A model generated the notes under the pieces. The model had not been told where the DNA came from, did not search any database, and was given only the letters and a program-made list of their open reading frames with translations. A stretch of DNA of 26,030 nt from an uncultured Actinomycetes bacterium (GTDB taxonomy: Bacteria > Actinomycetota > Actinomycetes > Nanopelagicales > Nanopelagicaceae), in NCBI GenBank assembly GCA_903893085.1, contig CAITKS010000233.1, positions 1 through 26,030 on the forward strand, written 5' to 3'. Positions 1-7,996 of this stretch are shown here, in pieces. The number at the start of each line of letters is the position of its first letter. Within the stretch, counting starts at the first letter, position 1. The translations under genes and the position numbers were made by a program.

Positions 1-1
1 A

Positions 2-172
2 CTGCACGTAACCGGTGGCCTAATTGCGTTCTTAATCGTTTTGGTCCGCGTTTCAAAAGCGCGACGCTTCACCCATAACCAAGCAACAACAGCGATAGTT
101 GTTTCGTACTACTGGCACTTCGTTGACGTTGTTTGGATCGCTCTATTTTCTGCCATCTATCTAATTAAATAA
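2..172 (+). CDS. ctaE: Cytochrome c oxidase subunit III, C-terminal end (partial)
   Basis: Only the last 56 codons are inside the window; the gene begins to the left. The visible peptide starts [10 protein letters not shown] and contains [11 protein letters not shown] near its end. Both are the conserved helix signatures of heme-copper oxidase subunit III: the His-x-Thr-Gly-Gly helix and the final Tyr-Trp-His-Phe-Val-Asp-Val-Val-Trp helix. Subunit III is an integral membrane protein that stabilises the catalytic subunit I and may help O2 access. It lies 27 bp upstream of qcrC in the same reading frame and strand, the standard actinobacterial ctaE-qcrCAB operon. Confidence is high despite truncation. 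Confidence 0.95.
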   Translation: MHVTGGLIAFLIVLVRVSKARRFTHNQATTAIVVSYYWHFVDVVWIALFSAIYLIK

Positions 173-199
173 GACTACGAAGAAGAAACGGAAATCATC

Positions 200-991
200 T
201 TGAAGCGTCTCTCTAGATTTCGCAGACATCGCTCAGTAGCACCACTTCTGATGGTGCTTGCGCTGCTGTCAATCGGAACCACTTTCTCGGTCGCCGGTGC
301 AGCAACTAGCGATCCAATCTCTGCAGCTGAAAGAAGCGCTTTGATCGAAGAAGGCAAGCAACTCTTTCTAAAGGGTTGTTCTTCATGCCATGGAATCAAC
401 GCTGAAGGTGGCGCAATTGCACCTTCACTAATTGGAGTTGGCGCCGCATCAGTTGATTTCCAAGTTGCAACAGGTCGTATGCCAATGGCAGATATGAGCG
501 TCCAAGCAATGCGCAAAGACCCGGTCTATAACGAAAAACAGGTTGAAGCCCTAGTCGCATATGTTTCATCACTTGCTCCCGGTCCAGGAATTCCTGGCGA
601 AGAACATTTGAATTATGAACGCGATGGTTCTACTGCCGAAGGTGGCGAACTCTTTCGTACAAACTGCGCAATGTGCCATAACTTTGCTGGACAAGGTGGC
701 GCGCTAACTCAAGGTAAATACGCACCATCAGTTATGGGTGTATTGCCTCGCCATATTTACGAAGCGATGATCACAGGACCACAGTCCATGCCAGTGTTTT
801 CCGATAAGACGATCACACCAGAAGAGAAACTTTCAATTATTAAATGGATAAAAGCGGCTGAAGCTGAACCACAATTAGGTGGCGCCGCACTTGGACGAGT
901 TGGACCCGTGACAGAGGGATTATTAGTTTGGACTCTTGGACTTGGACTGCTTGTTGGTGTTGCAGTCTGGCTAGCGATGAAGGCGAGATAG
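200..991 (+). CDS. qcrC: Diheme cytochrome c subunit of the bc1 complex (QcrC)
   Basis: This membrane-anchored c-type cytochrome has two heme domains, the actinobacterial replacement for cytochrome c1 plus soluble cytochrome c. It passes electrons from the Rieske protein directly to CuA of cytochrome oxidase inside the supercomplex. At 263 aa it has an N-terminal hydrophobic signal/anchor (about residues 13-35), CxxCH heme sites at 60-64 (CSSCH) and 156-160 (CAMCH), candidate axial Met in RMPM (94-96) and SMPVF (197), and a C-terminal transmembrane helix (about 239-260). The start is TTG at 200: the frame is open only back to the ctaE stop at 170-172 and no ATG or GTG lies between. A purine-rich stretch at 179-187 may serve as a weak RBS. 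Eight bases separate it from qcrA. Confidence 0.95.
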   Translation: MKRLSRFRRHRSVAPLLMVLALLSIGTTFSVAGAATSDPISAAERSALIEEGKQLFLKGCSSCHGINAEGGAIAPSLIGVGAASVDFQVATGRMPMADMSVQAMRKDPVYNEKQVEALVAYVSSLAPGPGIPGEEHLNYERDGSTAEGGELFRTNCAMCHNFAGQGGALTQGKYAPSVMGVLPRHIYEAMITGPQSMPVFSDKTITPEEKLSIIKWIKAAEAEPQLGGAALGRVGPVTEGLLVWTLGLGLLVGVAVWLAMKAR

Positions 992-998
992 TTAAATC

Positions 999-1991
999 AT
1001 GTCTAATGAAATCGAAGCTATAAAAGATCCAGGCTTACCTGCGCACGTTCATCGTCGCGCCGATACTGATCCCAAGGCCGCTGCTAAGGCTGAACGCCAG
1101 GTAGCAATTCTTTTCTTGCTATCAGCACTTGGCACACTTACTTTGATTGGTTCTTACTTTTTTATTCCGGAAGATGTCTTCATCTTCTTCCCAGTTTTAG
1201 GAAATACAAATGCGCATCAACTTTTCTTAGGTCTGGGAATGGCCGCCTCCCTATTCTTCATTGGAATGGGCGCAATTCATTGGGCTAAGACGCTTATGCC
1301 TGATGAAGAAGTTATCGTCCAGCGCCATGAGTTTCGCTCCGAAGATGAAGATCGCGCAGATCTAATTGCAACGGCAAAGGCAGGCGCCGCTGCAGCCGGA
1401 CTAGGACGTCGTTCACTGATTAAAAGATCACTTGGACTTTCACTTGGCTTAGTCGGTTTGTCACCACTTATTTTGTTACGCGATTTAGGTCCGTTGCCGG
1501 GTGATGAACTTAAAAAGACATCCTGGAAAGCTGGCACTCGACTTGTGACAGATCCAGGTGACCGCTTTATTCGCCCAGAGGATCTAGAAGTTGGAGCCGT
1601 TGCTCAAACACTTCCGCAAATTGGCGAGGGTGTGCACCGAAAGCTTTCTGACATTGGCAAAGATGCAGTGCTATTGATTCGCTTGCGTCCTGAAGAATTT
1701 AATCTTGATGCCGAGAGACTCTCTTGGACTCATGAAGGAATAATTGCCTTTTCAAAGATTTGTTCTCATATGGGTTGCGCAGTTGCTTTGTATGAACAAC
1801 AAACTAAACACTTGCTCTGCCCATGCCATCAATCAACCTTCGATGTCACTCGCGCGGCCAAGGTAATTTTTGGCCCTGCTGCTCGACCTCTCCCCCAACT
1901 AGCAATTACGGTAGATTCTGAAGGGTACTTAATTGCTAAACAACCATTTACCGAACCCGTCGGACCTAGTTTCTGGGAGCGCTCATCATGA
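999..1991 (+). CDS. qcrA: Rieske iron-sulfur subunit of the bc1 complex (QcrA)
   Basis: This subunit carries the 2Fe-2S cluster that takes the first electron from quinol at the Qo site. The 330-aa protein has the actinobacterial layout of three N-terminal transmembrane helices (about 35-57, 74-97 and 144-162) before the Rieske domain, instead of the single helix of proteobacteria. Cluster motifs are CSHMGC at 255-260 (ligands C255, H257) and CPCH at 274-277 (ligands C274, H277); C260 and C276 are the expected disulfide pair. A GRRSLIKRS segment (136-144) precedes the third helix and resembles the Tat-dependent signal that folds the last helix and domain in actinobacterial Rieske proteins (family knowledge). 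The gene ends in an ATGA overlap with qcrB, implying coupled translation. Confidence 0.96.
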   Translation: MSNEIEAIKDPGLPAHVHRRADTDPKAAAKAERQVAILFLLSALGTLTLIGSYFFIPEDVFIFFPVLGNTNAHQLFLGLGMAASLFFIGMGAIHWAKTLMPDEEVIVQRHEFRSEDEDRADLIATAKAGAAAAGLGRRSLIKRSLGLSLGLVGLSPLILLRDLGPLPGDELKKTSWKAGTRLVTDPGDRFIRPEDLEVGAVAQTLPQIGEGVHRKLSDIGKDAVLLIRLRPEEFNLDAERLSWTHEGIIAFSKICSHMGCAVALYEQQTKHLLCPCHQSTFDVTRAAKVIFGPAARPLPQLAITVDSEGYLIAKQPFTEPVGPSFWERSS

Positions 1992-3574
1992 CAGCAAGTG
2001 AAAGAATCGCAGGAACTGTCGCCAACTACGTTGACGAAAGAACTGGCGCAGCCAAATGGATGAAGAAGAACCTCAACAAGGTCTTCCCTGATCACTGGTC
2101 TTTCCTGCTTGGAGAAATCGCACTTTACTCATTCGTGATTTTGCTTTTATCTGGAACTTTTCTAACTTTTTGGTTTGACCCGTCACAGCGTGAAGTTGTG
2201 TATGAAGGAAGTTACGCACCGCTTAAGGGTCTAGAAATGTCGGCGGCTTACGCGTCGACTTTGGATATCTCATTTGAAATTCGTGGCGGTCTCTTGATGC
2301 GTCAAATTCACCACTGGGCGGCACTCATCTTTATGGCAGCGATCGTCGTGCACTTGATGCGCGTTTATTTCACAGGCGCCTTCCGCAAGCCACGTGAATT
2401 CAACTGGATCATCGGTGTTGGTCTTTTAACACTGGGAATCGTTGAAGGATTCCTCGGTTACTCACTTCCAGATGACCTTCTCTCTGGAACTGGTATCCGA
2501 ATTGCCGAAGCGATCATTCAAGCCTTGCCTGTTGTGGGTTCCTATCTGGCTTTCTTTGCCTTCGGTGGAGCATTTCCAGGTGAAGCGTTTATTCCGCGTA
2601 TTTATACAGTCCACGTTCTGCTTTTGCCGGGTGCTTTCTTAGCGCTAATAACTGTGCACTTAATGTTAGTTTGGTACCAGAAGCACACTCAGTATCCCGG
2701 TCCAGGTCGTACAGAAAAGAACGTTGTTGGCTATCCACTGTTTCCGGTTTACATGGCTAAGGCTGGTGGGTTCTTTTTCATCGTATTCGGCGTAACCGCA
2801 TTTCTAGGAGCTGTTGCATCGATTAACCCAATTTGGTTATACGGTCCGTATACGCCAGGTCAGATTTCTGCCGGCTCACAACCCGATTGGTATATGGGTT
2901 GGTTGGATGGACTTGTGCGAATGTCGCCACCACTTGAGACTTATTTCTTTGGACGCACAATTTCGTGGAACATTTTGATTCCGGGACTAATTGTTCCTGG
3001 AATTCTCTTTACGGGTATGGCACTTTATCCATTCATAGAAAGCTGGATGACTGGCGATAAGCGCGAGCATCACTTACTTGACCGCCCACGTAACGCACCA
3101 AACCGCACGGCGCTTGGTGTTATGTCTCTGACTTTCATGTTGGTTGCACTTATCAATGGCGGTAACGACATAATCGCTACGACGTTTCATCTAACAATCA
3201 ACCAGATTATGTGGGCCTCTCGTATCGGGATCTTCATTCTGCCGCCTCTTGCATTTGTTATAACTAAGCGTCTTTGTCTATCGCTACAGCGTGCAGACCG
3301 CGATCTGGTTCTGCATGGTCGCGAAACTGGGCGCTTGGTAATGTTGCCTCACGGTGAGTTTGTCGAAGTTCACGAACCAATCTCCGCTGAGAAGGCTTGG
3401 CTTCTAACCCAACACGAGCAGAATCCACCGCTGGCGCTAGAAGAAAATGATCTACGTGGAGTGCGACGCCCTGGTGTTTTGAAGAACAAACTACGTGCTC
3501 GATTAAGTAGGGCGCACGCAGTTTCAGTTCCTAAAGTTACCGCCGAAGATCTAAAAGAGATCGAACACCACTAA
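1988..3574 (+). CDS. qcrB: Cytochrome b subunit of the bc1 complex (QcrB)
   Basis: This is the quinol-oxidising, diheme b membrane core of complex III. At 528 aa it is close to other actinobacterial QcrB and carries a C-terminal cytoplasmic extension (after about residue 430) that mitochondrial cytochrome b lacks. Heme b ligands are likely H108 (in RQIHHW) with H122, and H209 with H224. The Qo-site motif is PDWY at 299-302, the actinobacterial/b6f form of PEWY. The segment FTGAFRKPREFNW is strongly conserved in the actinobacterial family. The start is fixed by the ATGA overlap with qcrA. The last 4 bp overlap the end of the convergent SRPBCC gene, so no terminator fits between them. In mycobacteria this subunit is the target of Q203-type inhibitors. 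Confidence 0.97.
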   Translation: MTASERIAGTVANYVDERTGAAKWMKKNLNKVFPDHWSFLLGEIALYSFVILLLSGTFLTFWFDPSQREVVYEGSYAPLKGLEMSAAYASTLDISFEIRGGLLMRQIHHWAALIFMAAIVVHLMRVYFTGAFRKPREFNWIIGVGLLTLGIVEGFLGYSLPDDLLSGTGIRIAEAIIQALPVVGSYLAFFAFGGAFPGEAFIPRIYTVHVLLLPGAFLALITVHLMLVWYQKHTQYPGPGRTEKNVVGYPLFPVYMAKAGGFFFIVFGVTAFLGAVASINPIWLYGPYTPGQISAGSQPDWYMGWLDGLVRMSPPLETYFFGRTISWNILIPGLIVPGILFTGMALYPFIESWMTGDKREHHLLDRPRNAPNRTALGVMSLTFMLVALINGGNDIIATTFHLTINQIMWASRIGIFILPPLAFVITKRLCLSLQRADRDLVLHGRETGRLVMLPHGEFVEVHEPISAEKAWLLTQHEQNPPLALEENDLRGVRRPGVLKNKLRARLSRAHAVSVPKVTAEDLKEIEHH

Positions 3575-4047
3575 TTACTTTCGCAGATCGCCTTTAGCCT
3601 CACCAAGCTTTTAGCCATCCACTTCGGGTTGCGTTCGAGTGAACCGGTTGCATTTAGCCATTTGCTAGCAAACCACGGGATGTCCTGCGCGCTGAAAGTT
3701 TCAGTCACTTGCGTGCTTTGATTTCCAAGATCTTCCAACTCATAAGTCCAGGTCCATTTCATCAGATGGCACCAAGATATTTTCTTACCTTCTTCAAAGG
3801 CGACAACCGTATTTGTAATGCGGTAGGGCAACTTAATTTTCATTGCCATTCCAAACTTGGCACCTAGATAAAGTCGCTCCGGCCCTGAGATGCTGCCCTG
3901 CAGCGTTCCTGAACCATCAAATAGTGGATGACAGCGGGCATCTGCAATCAGGTCGAATATCTGATCAGCAGGAGCCTTTATAACAATCCGGGCCGCGGTA
4001 GTGCGCGGGATATCTACTTTCAAGATTTCTGCGCGGATTGGATCCAT
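3571..4047 (-). CDS. SRPBCC (START/polyketide-cyclase fold) protein at the end of the cta operon
   Basis: This 158-aa soluble protein has no signal peptide. The pattern is typical of SRPBCC helix-grip proteins: an early beta strand (ARIVIKAPADQIFDLIADAR, about residues 19-38), a central beta meander with WTWTYELEDLG (about 98-108) and TQVTETFSA (about 112-120), and a long C-terminal helix (about 137-156). These domains bind hydrophobic ligands or, in some lineages, act as cyclases or assembly factors; the ligand is unknown here. It starts 13 bp after ctaF on the same strand, so it is probably co-transcribed as ctaC-ctaD-ctaF-SRPBCC. A link to heme, quinone or oxidase assembly is only an inference from position. 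Its stop overlaps the stop of qcrB by 4 bp. Confidence 0.75.
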   Translation of the reverse strand: MDPIRAEILKVDIPRTTAARIVIKAPADQIFDLIADARCHPLFDGSGTLQGSISGPERLYLGAKFGMAMKIKLPYRITNTVVAFEEGKKISWCHLMKWTWTYELEDLGNQSTQVTETFSAQDIPWFASKWLNATGSLERNPKWMAKSLVRLKAICESN

Positions 4048-4060
4048 GATCTAGAAAACT

Positions 4061-4468
4061 TTAGTGCGACGAATTTTCAGGTAGTGGCTTTTCGTACTCT
4101 GTTACAAAGCCAATGATGCTAATTACTAACGCACCTAATGAGATTAGCGTTAGCCACCAACCGATGACCAATGATAGTCCAAGTGCCATGGCACTTAGCG
4201 CAACCGGCAGCGGCCACCATGAATGCGGACTATAGAAACCAAGTTCCCCTGCACTATCGGCAATTTCTCCAGTTGGGCGATCTTCCGGCAATATTTGACC
4301 GATTCGCTTCTGCGTAAACCAAACATAGAAACCAACCATGCCAGCAAGGCAAGCGGCCAAAATCATTCCGGTAATGCCAACAGCTTCCCCGCCTACGTAG
4401 TAGTAGATGACCGCCATGATGACGTAAAAGACGCTGAGTCCACCAAAAAGTTGCCAGTTAGTTTTCAT
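4061..4468 (-). CDS. ctaF: Cytochrome c oxidase subunit IV, actinobacterial type (CtaF)
   Basis: This 135-aa small integral membrane subunit of the aa3 oxidase is specific to actinobacteria. Four hydrophobic segments are visible (about 7-25, 29-51, 86-104 and 104-123). The family signature ELGFYSPHSWWPLPVALS lies just before the third segment (about 75-92). CtaF helps hold the bc1-aa3 supercomplex together (family knowledge). Its ATG shares one base with the ctaD stop (TAATG), so translation is coupled to ctaD. Confidence 0.92.
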   Translation of the reverse strand: MKTNWQLFGGLSVFYVIMAVIYYYVGGEAVGITGMILAACLAGMVGFYVWFTQKRIGQILPEDRPTGEIADSAGELGFYSPHSWWPLPVALSAMALGLSLVIGWWLTLISLGALVISIIGFVTEYEKPLPENSSH

Positions 4469-6120
4469 TAGTGACCTTCGGTCTTAATGTGAGGATGATG
4501 CAGATCAAATGCTGGACGCTCTGAACGAATTCGCGGCATGGTTAAGAAATTATGACGTGGTGGTGGGCATGACGTTGCCCACTCAAGAGAGGAGCCATAA
4601 CCCCAAGGATCATCGCAATTTACCAGCGGTGACTTGCGAGTTATCCAGACGTTTACAAAGAATGGAATCATTGACAGCGCAAGAAGACCTGAACCAACCG
4701 TTGAAATCATATTCATTCCAGTAAATCCATCAGTTGCTAGATAGTCAGAGTAACGACGAGGGAATCCCTTAATACCTAGCCAGTGCTGGATTAAAAACGT
4801 TGTGTGGAAACCAACAAATAGCGTCCAGAAGTGAATCTTTCCTAAGCGCTCGTTGAGCATGCGACCAGTCATCTTTGGCCACCAGAAATAGAAACCTGCA
4901 AACATAGCAAAGACCACTGTTCCGAAGAGAACATAGTGGAAATGCGCAACCACGAAGTATGAGGCTGAGACGGCAAAGTCCATTGGAGGCGATGCCAGAA
5001 TGATTCCAGTAAGACCACCGAATAAGAATGTAACCAAGAAACCCATCACCCAAAGCATTGGTGTTTCAAATGTTACGTGGCCGCGCCACATGGTTCCGAT
5101 CCAGTTGAAGAACTTAACGCCGGTCGGTACGCCAATTAAGAATGTCATAAATGAGAAGAACGGCAATAACACTTGGCCGCTTGCAAACATATGGTGTGCC
5201 CAGACTGCAACTGATAGAGCGGAGATAGCAATCGTTGCAGCGATCAGACCTTTGTAACCAAAGATCGGCTTGCGGCTAAATACCGGCAAAATTTCAGTTG
5301 CAATTCCGAAGAACGGCAGAGCCAAGATATAAACCTCAGGGTGTCCGAAGAACCAGAATAAGTGCTGCCACAACATCGCTCCGCCATTTGCGGGATCAAA
5401 AATATGTGAACCAAACAGTCGATCTGATTCAAGGGCAAGTAGAGCTGCTGCAAGCGGTGGGAAAGCAAGAAGAACAAGAATGGAAGTTAAAAGTACGTTC
5501 CAAGAAAAGATTGACATACGGAACATCGTCATTCCAGGTGCGCGCATTGTAAAGATGGTTGTAATGAAGTTAACGCCACCAAGAATTGTTCCGAGACCAG
5601 ATACTGCCAAACCGATTACCCAAAGATCGCCACCAATACCAGGTGAATAAGTTGAGTTGGCAAGTGGGGCGTAGGCAGTCCAACCAAAAGAAGCCGCGCC
5701 GCCAGGAGTTAAGAATCCCGCAACGGCAGTGAGGCTTCCAAAGAAGAAGAGCCAGAATGAAAGCATATTCAAACGCGGGAAGGCCACATCTGCCGCGCCA
5801 ATTTGTAGCGGCATGATCACGTTAGCAAAACCAACAAAGAGTGGCGTTGCAAACATCAAAAGCATGATGGTTCCGTGCATTGTGAAGATTTGGTTGTACT
5901 GCTCGTTACTGAGGAACTGCATTCCTGGACGAGAAAGTTCGGCTCTTAGCGCAAGGGCCAATAATCCTCCGACCAAGAACCACGCAAAGGTAGTCATTAG
6001 GTAGAGATAGCCAATGGTCTTGTGATCAGTTGAAGTGATCCACTTTACGAAATTCTTTCCCTTAGCAGATGATGCGATTGCACCTGCATCAATAGTCGGA
6101 CGTTCTGCGTAAGTTGTCAT
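4468..6120 (-). CDS. ctaD: Cytochrome c oxidase subunit I, aa3 type (CtaD)
   Basis: This is the catalytic core of cytochrome c oxidase: it reduces O2 to water at the heme a3-CuB centre and pumps protons. It is 550 aa with about 12 transmembrane helices. Visible ligands are H82 and H395 for heme a, H393 for heme a3, and H260, H309 and H310 for CuB; Y264 in GHPEVY is the cross-linked tyrosine. Proton-pathway residues mark an A1-type enzyme: D111 (D channel entry), E262 (in GHPEVY) and K335 in TGVKFFNW (K channel). The C-terminal [11 protein letters not shown] segment (about 511-521) is the usual subunit I ending. It sits in the ctaC-ctaD-ctaF operon, joined to ctaC by an ATGA overlap and to ctaF by TAATG. 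Confidence 0.98.
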   Translation of the reverse strand: MTTYAERPTIDAGAIASSAKGKNFVKWITSTDHKTIGYLYLMTTFAWFLVGGLLALALRAELSRPGMQFLSNEQYNQIFTMHGTIMLLMFATPLFVGFANVIMPLQIGAADVAFPRLNMLSFWLFFFGSLTAVAGFLTPGGAASFGWTAYAPLANSTYSPGIGGDLWVIGLAVSGLGTILGGVNFITTIFTMRAPGMTMFRMSIFSWNVLLTSILVLLAFPPLAAALLALESDRLFGSHIFDPANGGAMLWQHLFWFFGHPEVYILALPFFGIATEILPVFSRKPIFGYKGLIAATIAISALSVAVWAHHMFASGQVLLPFFSFMTFLIGVPTGVKFFNWIGTMWRGHVTFETPMLWVMGFLVTFLFGGLTGIILASPPMDFAVSASYFVVAHFHYVLFGTVVFAMFAGFYFWWPKMTGRMLNERLGKIHFWTLFVGFHTTFLIQHWLGIKGFPRRYSDYLATDGFTGMNMISTVGSGLLALSMIPFFVNVWITRKSPLVNCDDPWGYGSSLEWATSCPPPRHNFLTMPRIRSERPAFDLHHPHIKTEGH

Positions 6121-6869
6121 GCGTTACTCGCCTTCAGGGTTTCTAGATAAGTCTTGTATTCAGCTGGAGTTACGACTTTCACAGTGAAGAGCATCTGCGC
6201 GTGATTTCGACCGCATAAAATATTGCAACGTCCAGGATATGTTCCAAGTTTATTGGCCGTAAATTCCAGGCTATTGGTAACTCCCGGCAGGTTCTGCATC
6301 TGAATCATGAAGGCCGGAATCCAGAACCCGTGTACTACGTCATTTGAAGTGATTGTGTAGCGAACCTTCTCGCCAAGAGGAACAACCATCGTTGGCGGAT
6401 TAGCAGGTGTGCCCGTTAGAACCGCTTTTGGTCCAGCTTCTGGATAACCAAATTGCCAAGACCATTGGATTCCTTCAACAGTAATTTCATGTGCGTAAGT
6501 TGTGGTTTTTTCCACAATTTTCGTTTCTTTAACAGCGGTGAAGTAGAACAGAACTGCAACAATAATGAACGGAATAATCGTGTAAGCAACTTCGACAGGT
6601 ATGTTGTATTGAGTCTGCTTAGGAAACTCACCTTTACTTGCGTTTGCGCGATGAAATACTGCTGGCCAAAGAATCAAAATTAAAGTGATTACGCCAACGA
6701 CTCCTGCTGCTATCCAAGACCACTGCCAAAGTGAAAGCGTTATGTCGTTAACGCTAGTAAGACCTTCTTCAAAACCGAGCCCCGAAACCTTTGCGCAACC
6801 TGTTAAGGCAAGAGCGAGCGGGGCGAGCAATAGAACTCGAAGTTTTGATCTGTGACCTTTGGCAGACAT
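6117..6869 (-). CDS. ctaC: Cytochrome c oxidase subunit II with CuA domain (CtaC)
   Basis: This subunit receives electrons from QcrC through the binuclear CuA centre and passes them to CtaD. The 250-aa protein begins with a lipoprotein-type signal (LALTGC, lipobox Cys25), then two transmembrane helices (about 51-70 and 93-112), then the cupredoxin CuA domain. The GIQWSWQF segment (about 133-140) is the conserved aromatic entry site. CuA ligands visible are H180, C215, C219, H223 and M226. The loop reads CNILC, whereas nearly all CuA proteins have C-x-E-x-C, so Ile217 replaces the Glu. That Glu gives a backbone carbonyl to copper and its side chain to the Mg/Mn site. Start ATG 6869 has a TANNNT element 7 nt upstream and no Shine-Dalgarno. 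Confidence 0.95.
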   Translation of the reverse strand: MSAKGHRSKLRVLLLAPLALALTGCAKVSGLGFEEGLTSVNDITLSLWQWSWIAAGVVGVITLILILWPAVFHRANASKGEFPKQTQYNIPVEVAYTIIPFIIVAVLFYFTAVKETKIVEKTTTYAHEITVEGIQWSWQFGYPEAGPKAVLTGTPANPPTMVVPLGEKVRYTITSNDVVHGFWIPAFMIQMQNLPGVTNSLEFTANKLGTYPGRCNILCGRNHAQMLFTVKVVTPAEYKTYLETLKASNA

Positions 6870-6876
6870 GAGCCTA

Positions 6877-6882
6877 AGGATA
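6877..6882 (-). promoter_or_regulatory. Candidate -10 element of a leaderless ctaC promoter
   Basis: Read on the minus strand the hexamer is TATCCT, followed by 7 nt and the ctaC ATG. No Shine-Dalgarno sequence is present, so transcription probably starts at or next to the start codon. It would drive ctaC-ctaD-ctaF-SRPBCC. No convincing -35 was identified. Inference from sequence pattern only. Confidence 0.45.
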
Positions 6883-6915
6883 GTGCTGTATTTCCCTCAT
6901 TCGCGCATTGGCTAG

Positions 6916-6921
6916 TAGCGT
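6916..6921 (+). promoter_or_regulatory. Candidate -10 element for the desulfurase-like gene
   Basis: TAGCGT lies exactly 7 nt before a GTG codon at 6929, the same geometry seen ahead of ctaC and the DUF3043 gene. It supports GTG 6929 rather than TTG 6908 as the translation start. Low certainty because TANNNT is a weak pattern. Confidence 0.35.
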
Positions 6922-6928
6922 TCACGGG

Positions 6929-7996
6929 GTGGTTCGAGTCACAGGAAACTTTCAATCTGAGGCAGCACTTAATCCGCTGGCCCGCGAGGCGCTTTTGGCT
7001 GCCATTGATTCTGGATGGGCCGACCCAAAAAAGATTGGCCAATTCCCGAGCAAAGCAGCAATCTTGCGAAATAACGCACTTGCTGCGATCGCAGATCGAC
7101 TTGGACTATCCATCGAGCAAATTGAGATTACCGGCGAAGTTGGTCTTAGCTATTTCCTTTCACTAGCAGGATTGTTAGGGCCAAATAAGAATTTGTATTT
7201 CGGCGCCGGAGATCGCAGCGGAGTTATTGCAACTGTTCGTTCTCATCAGGGAGCCATCACTGAAATTCCCTTATATCGCAACGGAAAGTTGAATTTTTCA
7301 AACACCAAGTTATTGCCTAGTTCGGTACTGGCGCTGCAATTAGCAAACGGTGAAAGTGGCGCTATTAACGATCTTCCCATTGAGTTTCCTGAAGATCTGC
7401 TGATAGCAGTTGATGCAACAGCATCAGGGGCTCGCGTTAAATTGCCGACTCAATGGGCAACCGCTTGCTTTGATTCGCGATCCTGGGATGGTCCTGCGGG
7501 TCTTGCAATTGTGGCAATTAACTCTGCGGCTAGTTGGAGAAACCCGCTCCCCCACATCTCCGCCGCCCGACGCACGTACGGAACTTATTCACTGCCGCTC
7601 TTGCTAGCCAGCGCTGTGGCTCTCGAGAATTTCCAACCTAATGAAACTCTCACCAGGGAATTAACAAAACAATTTCGTTCAGAAATATCCGCGGCTATCC
7701 CTGATGTCTTAATTGCAGGAGATTTAACGGAATCGATGTCGCATTTGACTTCAATTGTTATATCCGGTGTGAACGGCGAAGAGTTGGTCAGAGAACTAGA
7801 CCGGCAAGGTTTTGCCGTTGATTCCGGCTCAGCCTGTACCGCTATGAATCTTGCGCCAAGTCATGTGTTAACTGCAATGGGGTTACCGACCGATGGCAAT
7901 ATTCGTATTGCTATTCATTCAGAAACCACCAACCTGGAAATATCAGCGCTGGTTAAGGCTTTGGTAGGTGCTGTTCAATCTCAGCGGCTGCGCTAA
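6929..7996 (+). CDS. Cysteine desulfurase-like protein lacking the PLP-binding lysine
   Basis: The protein is about 355 aa if it starts at GTG 6929; TTG 6908 would add 7 residues. It has the class V aminotransferase/NifS fold pattern: a family-like N-terminus, N141 in the ANGESG segment (the NNExG motif), D162 in AVDATASG (the pyridine-nitrogen Asp), and the loop SGSAC (299-303) with C303 at the catalytic persulfide cysteine position, then APSHVLTAMG. However, the segment that should read S-x-H-K-x-x-G-P-K-G reads DSRSWDGPAG, so the Schiff-base lysine is Ser185 and the preceding His is Arg184. The Gln after the Asp is Ala165, and the EH and RSGT motifs are also lost. A normal PLP desulfurase reaction is therefore unlikely. 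It diverges from ctaC and its 3' end overlaps the next gene by 44 bp. Its role is unknown; scaffolding or sulfur handling for Fe-S or CuA proteins is speculation. Confidence 0.8.
   Translation: MVRVTGNFQSEAALNPLAREALLAAIDSGWADPKKIGQFPSKAAILRNNALAAIADRLGLSIEQIEITGEVGLSYFLSLAGLLGPNKNLYFGAGDRSGVIATVRSHQGAITEIPLYRNGKLNFSNTKLLPSSVLALQLANGESGAINDLPIEFPEDLLIAVDATASGARVKLPTQWATACFDSRSWDGPAGLAIVAINSAASWRNPLPHISAARRTYGTYSLPLLLASAVALENFQPNETLTRELTKQFRSEISAAIPDVLIAGDLTESMSHLTSIVISGVNGEELVRELDRQGFAVDSGSACTAMNLAPSHVLTAMGLPTDGNIRIAIHSETTNLEISALVKALVGAVQSQRLR

Noticed and set aside
200..991. QcrC considered as a CcoP-type cbb3 oxidase diheme subunit
   Set aside because: Its position between ctaE and the Rieske/cytochrome b genes and its C-terminal anchor fit the actinobacterial bc1 complex.
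6908..6928. TTG 6908 as start of the desulfurase-like gene
   Set aside because: No ribosome binding site, and the 7 extra residues do not fit the family N-terminus; GTG 6929 has a -10-like element 7 nt upstream. Not fully excluded.
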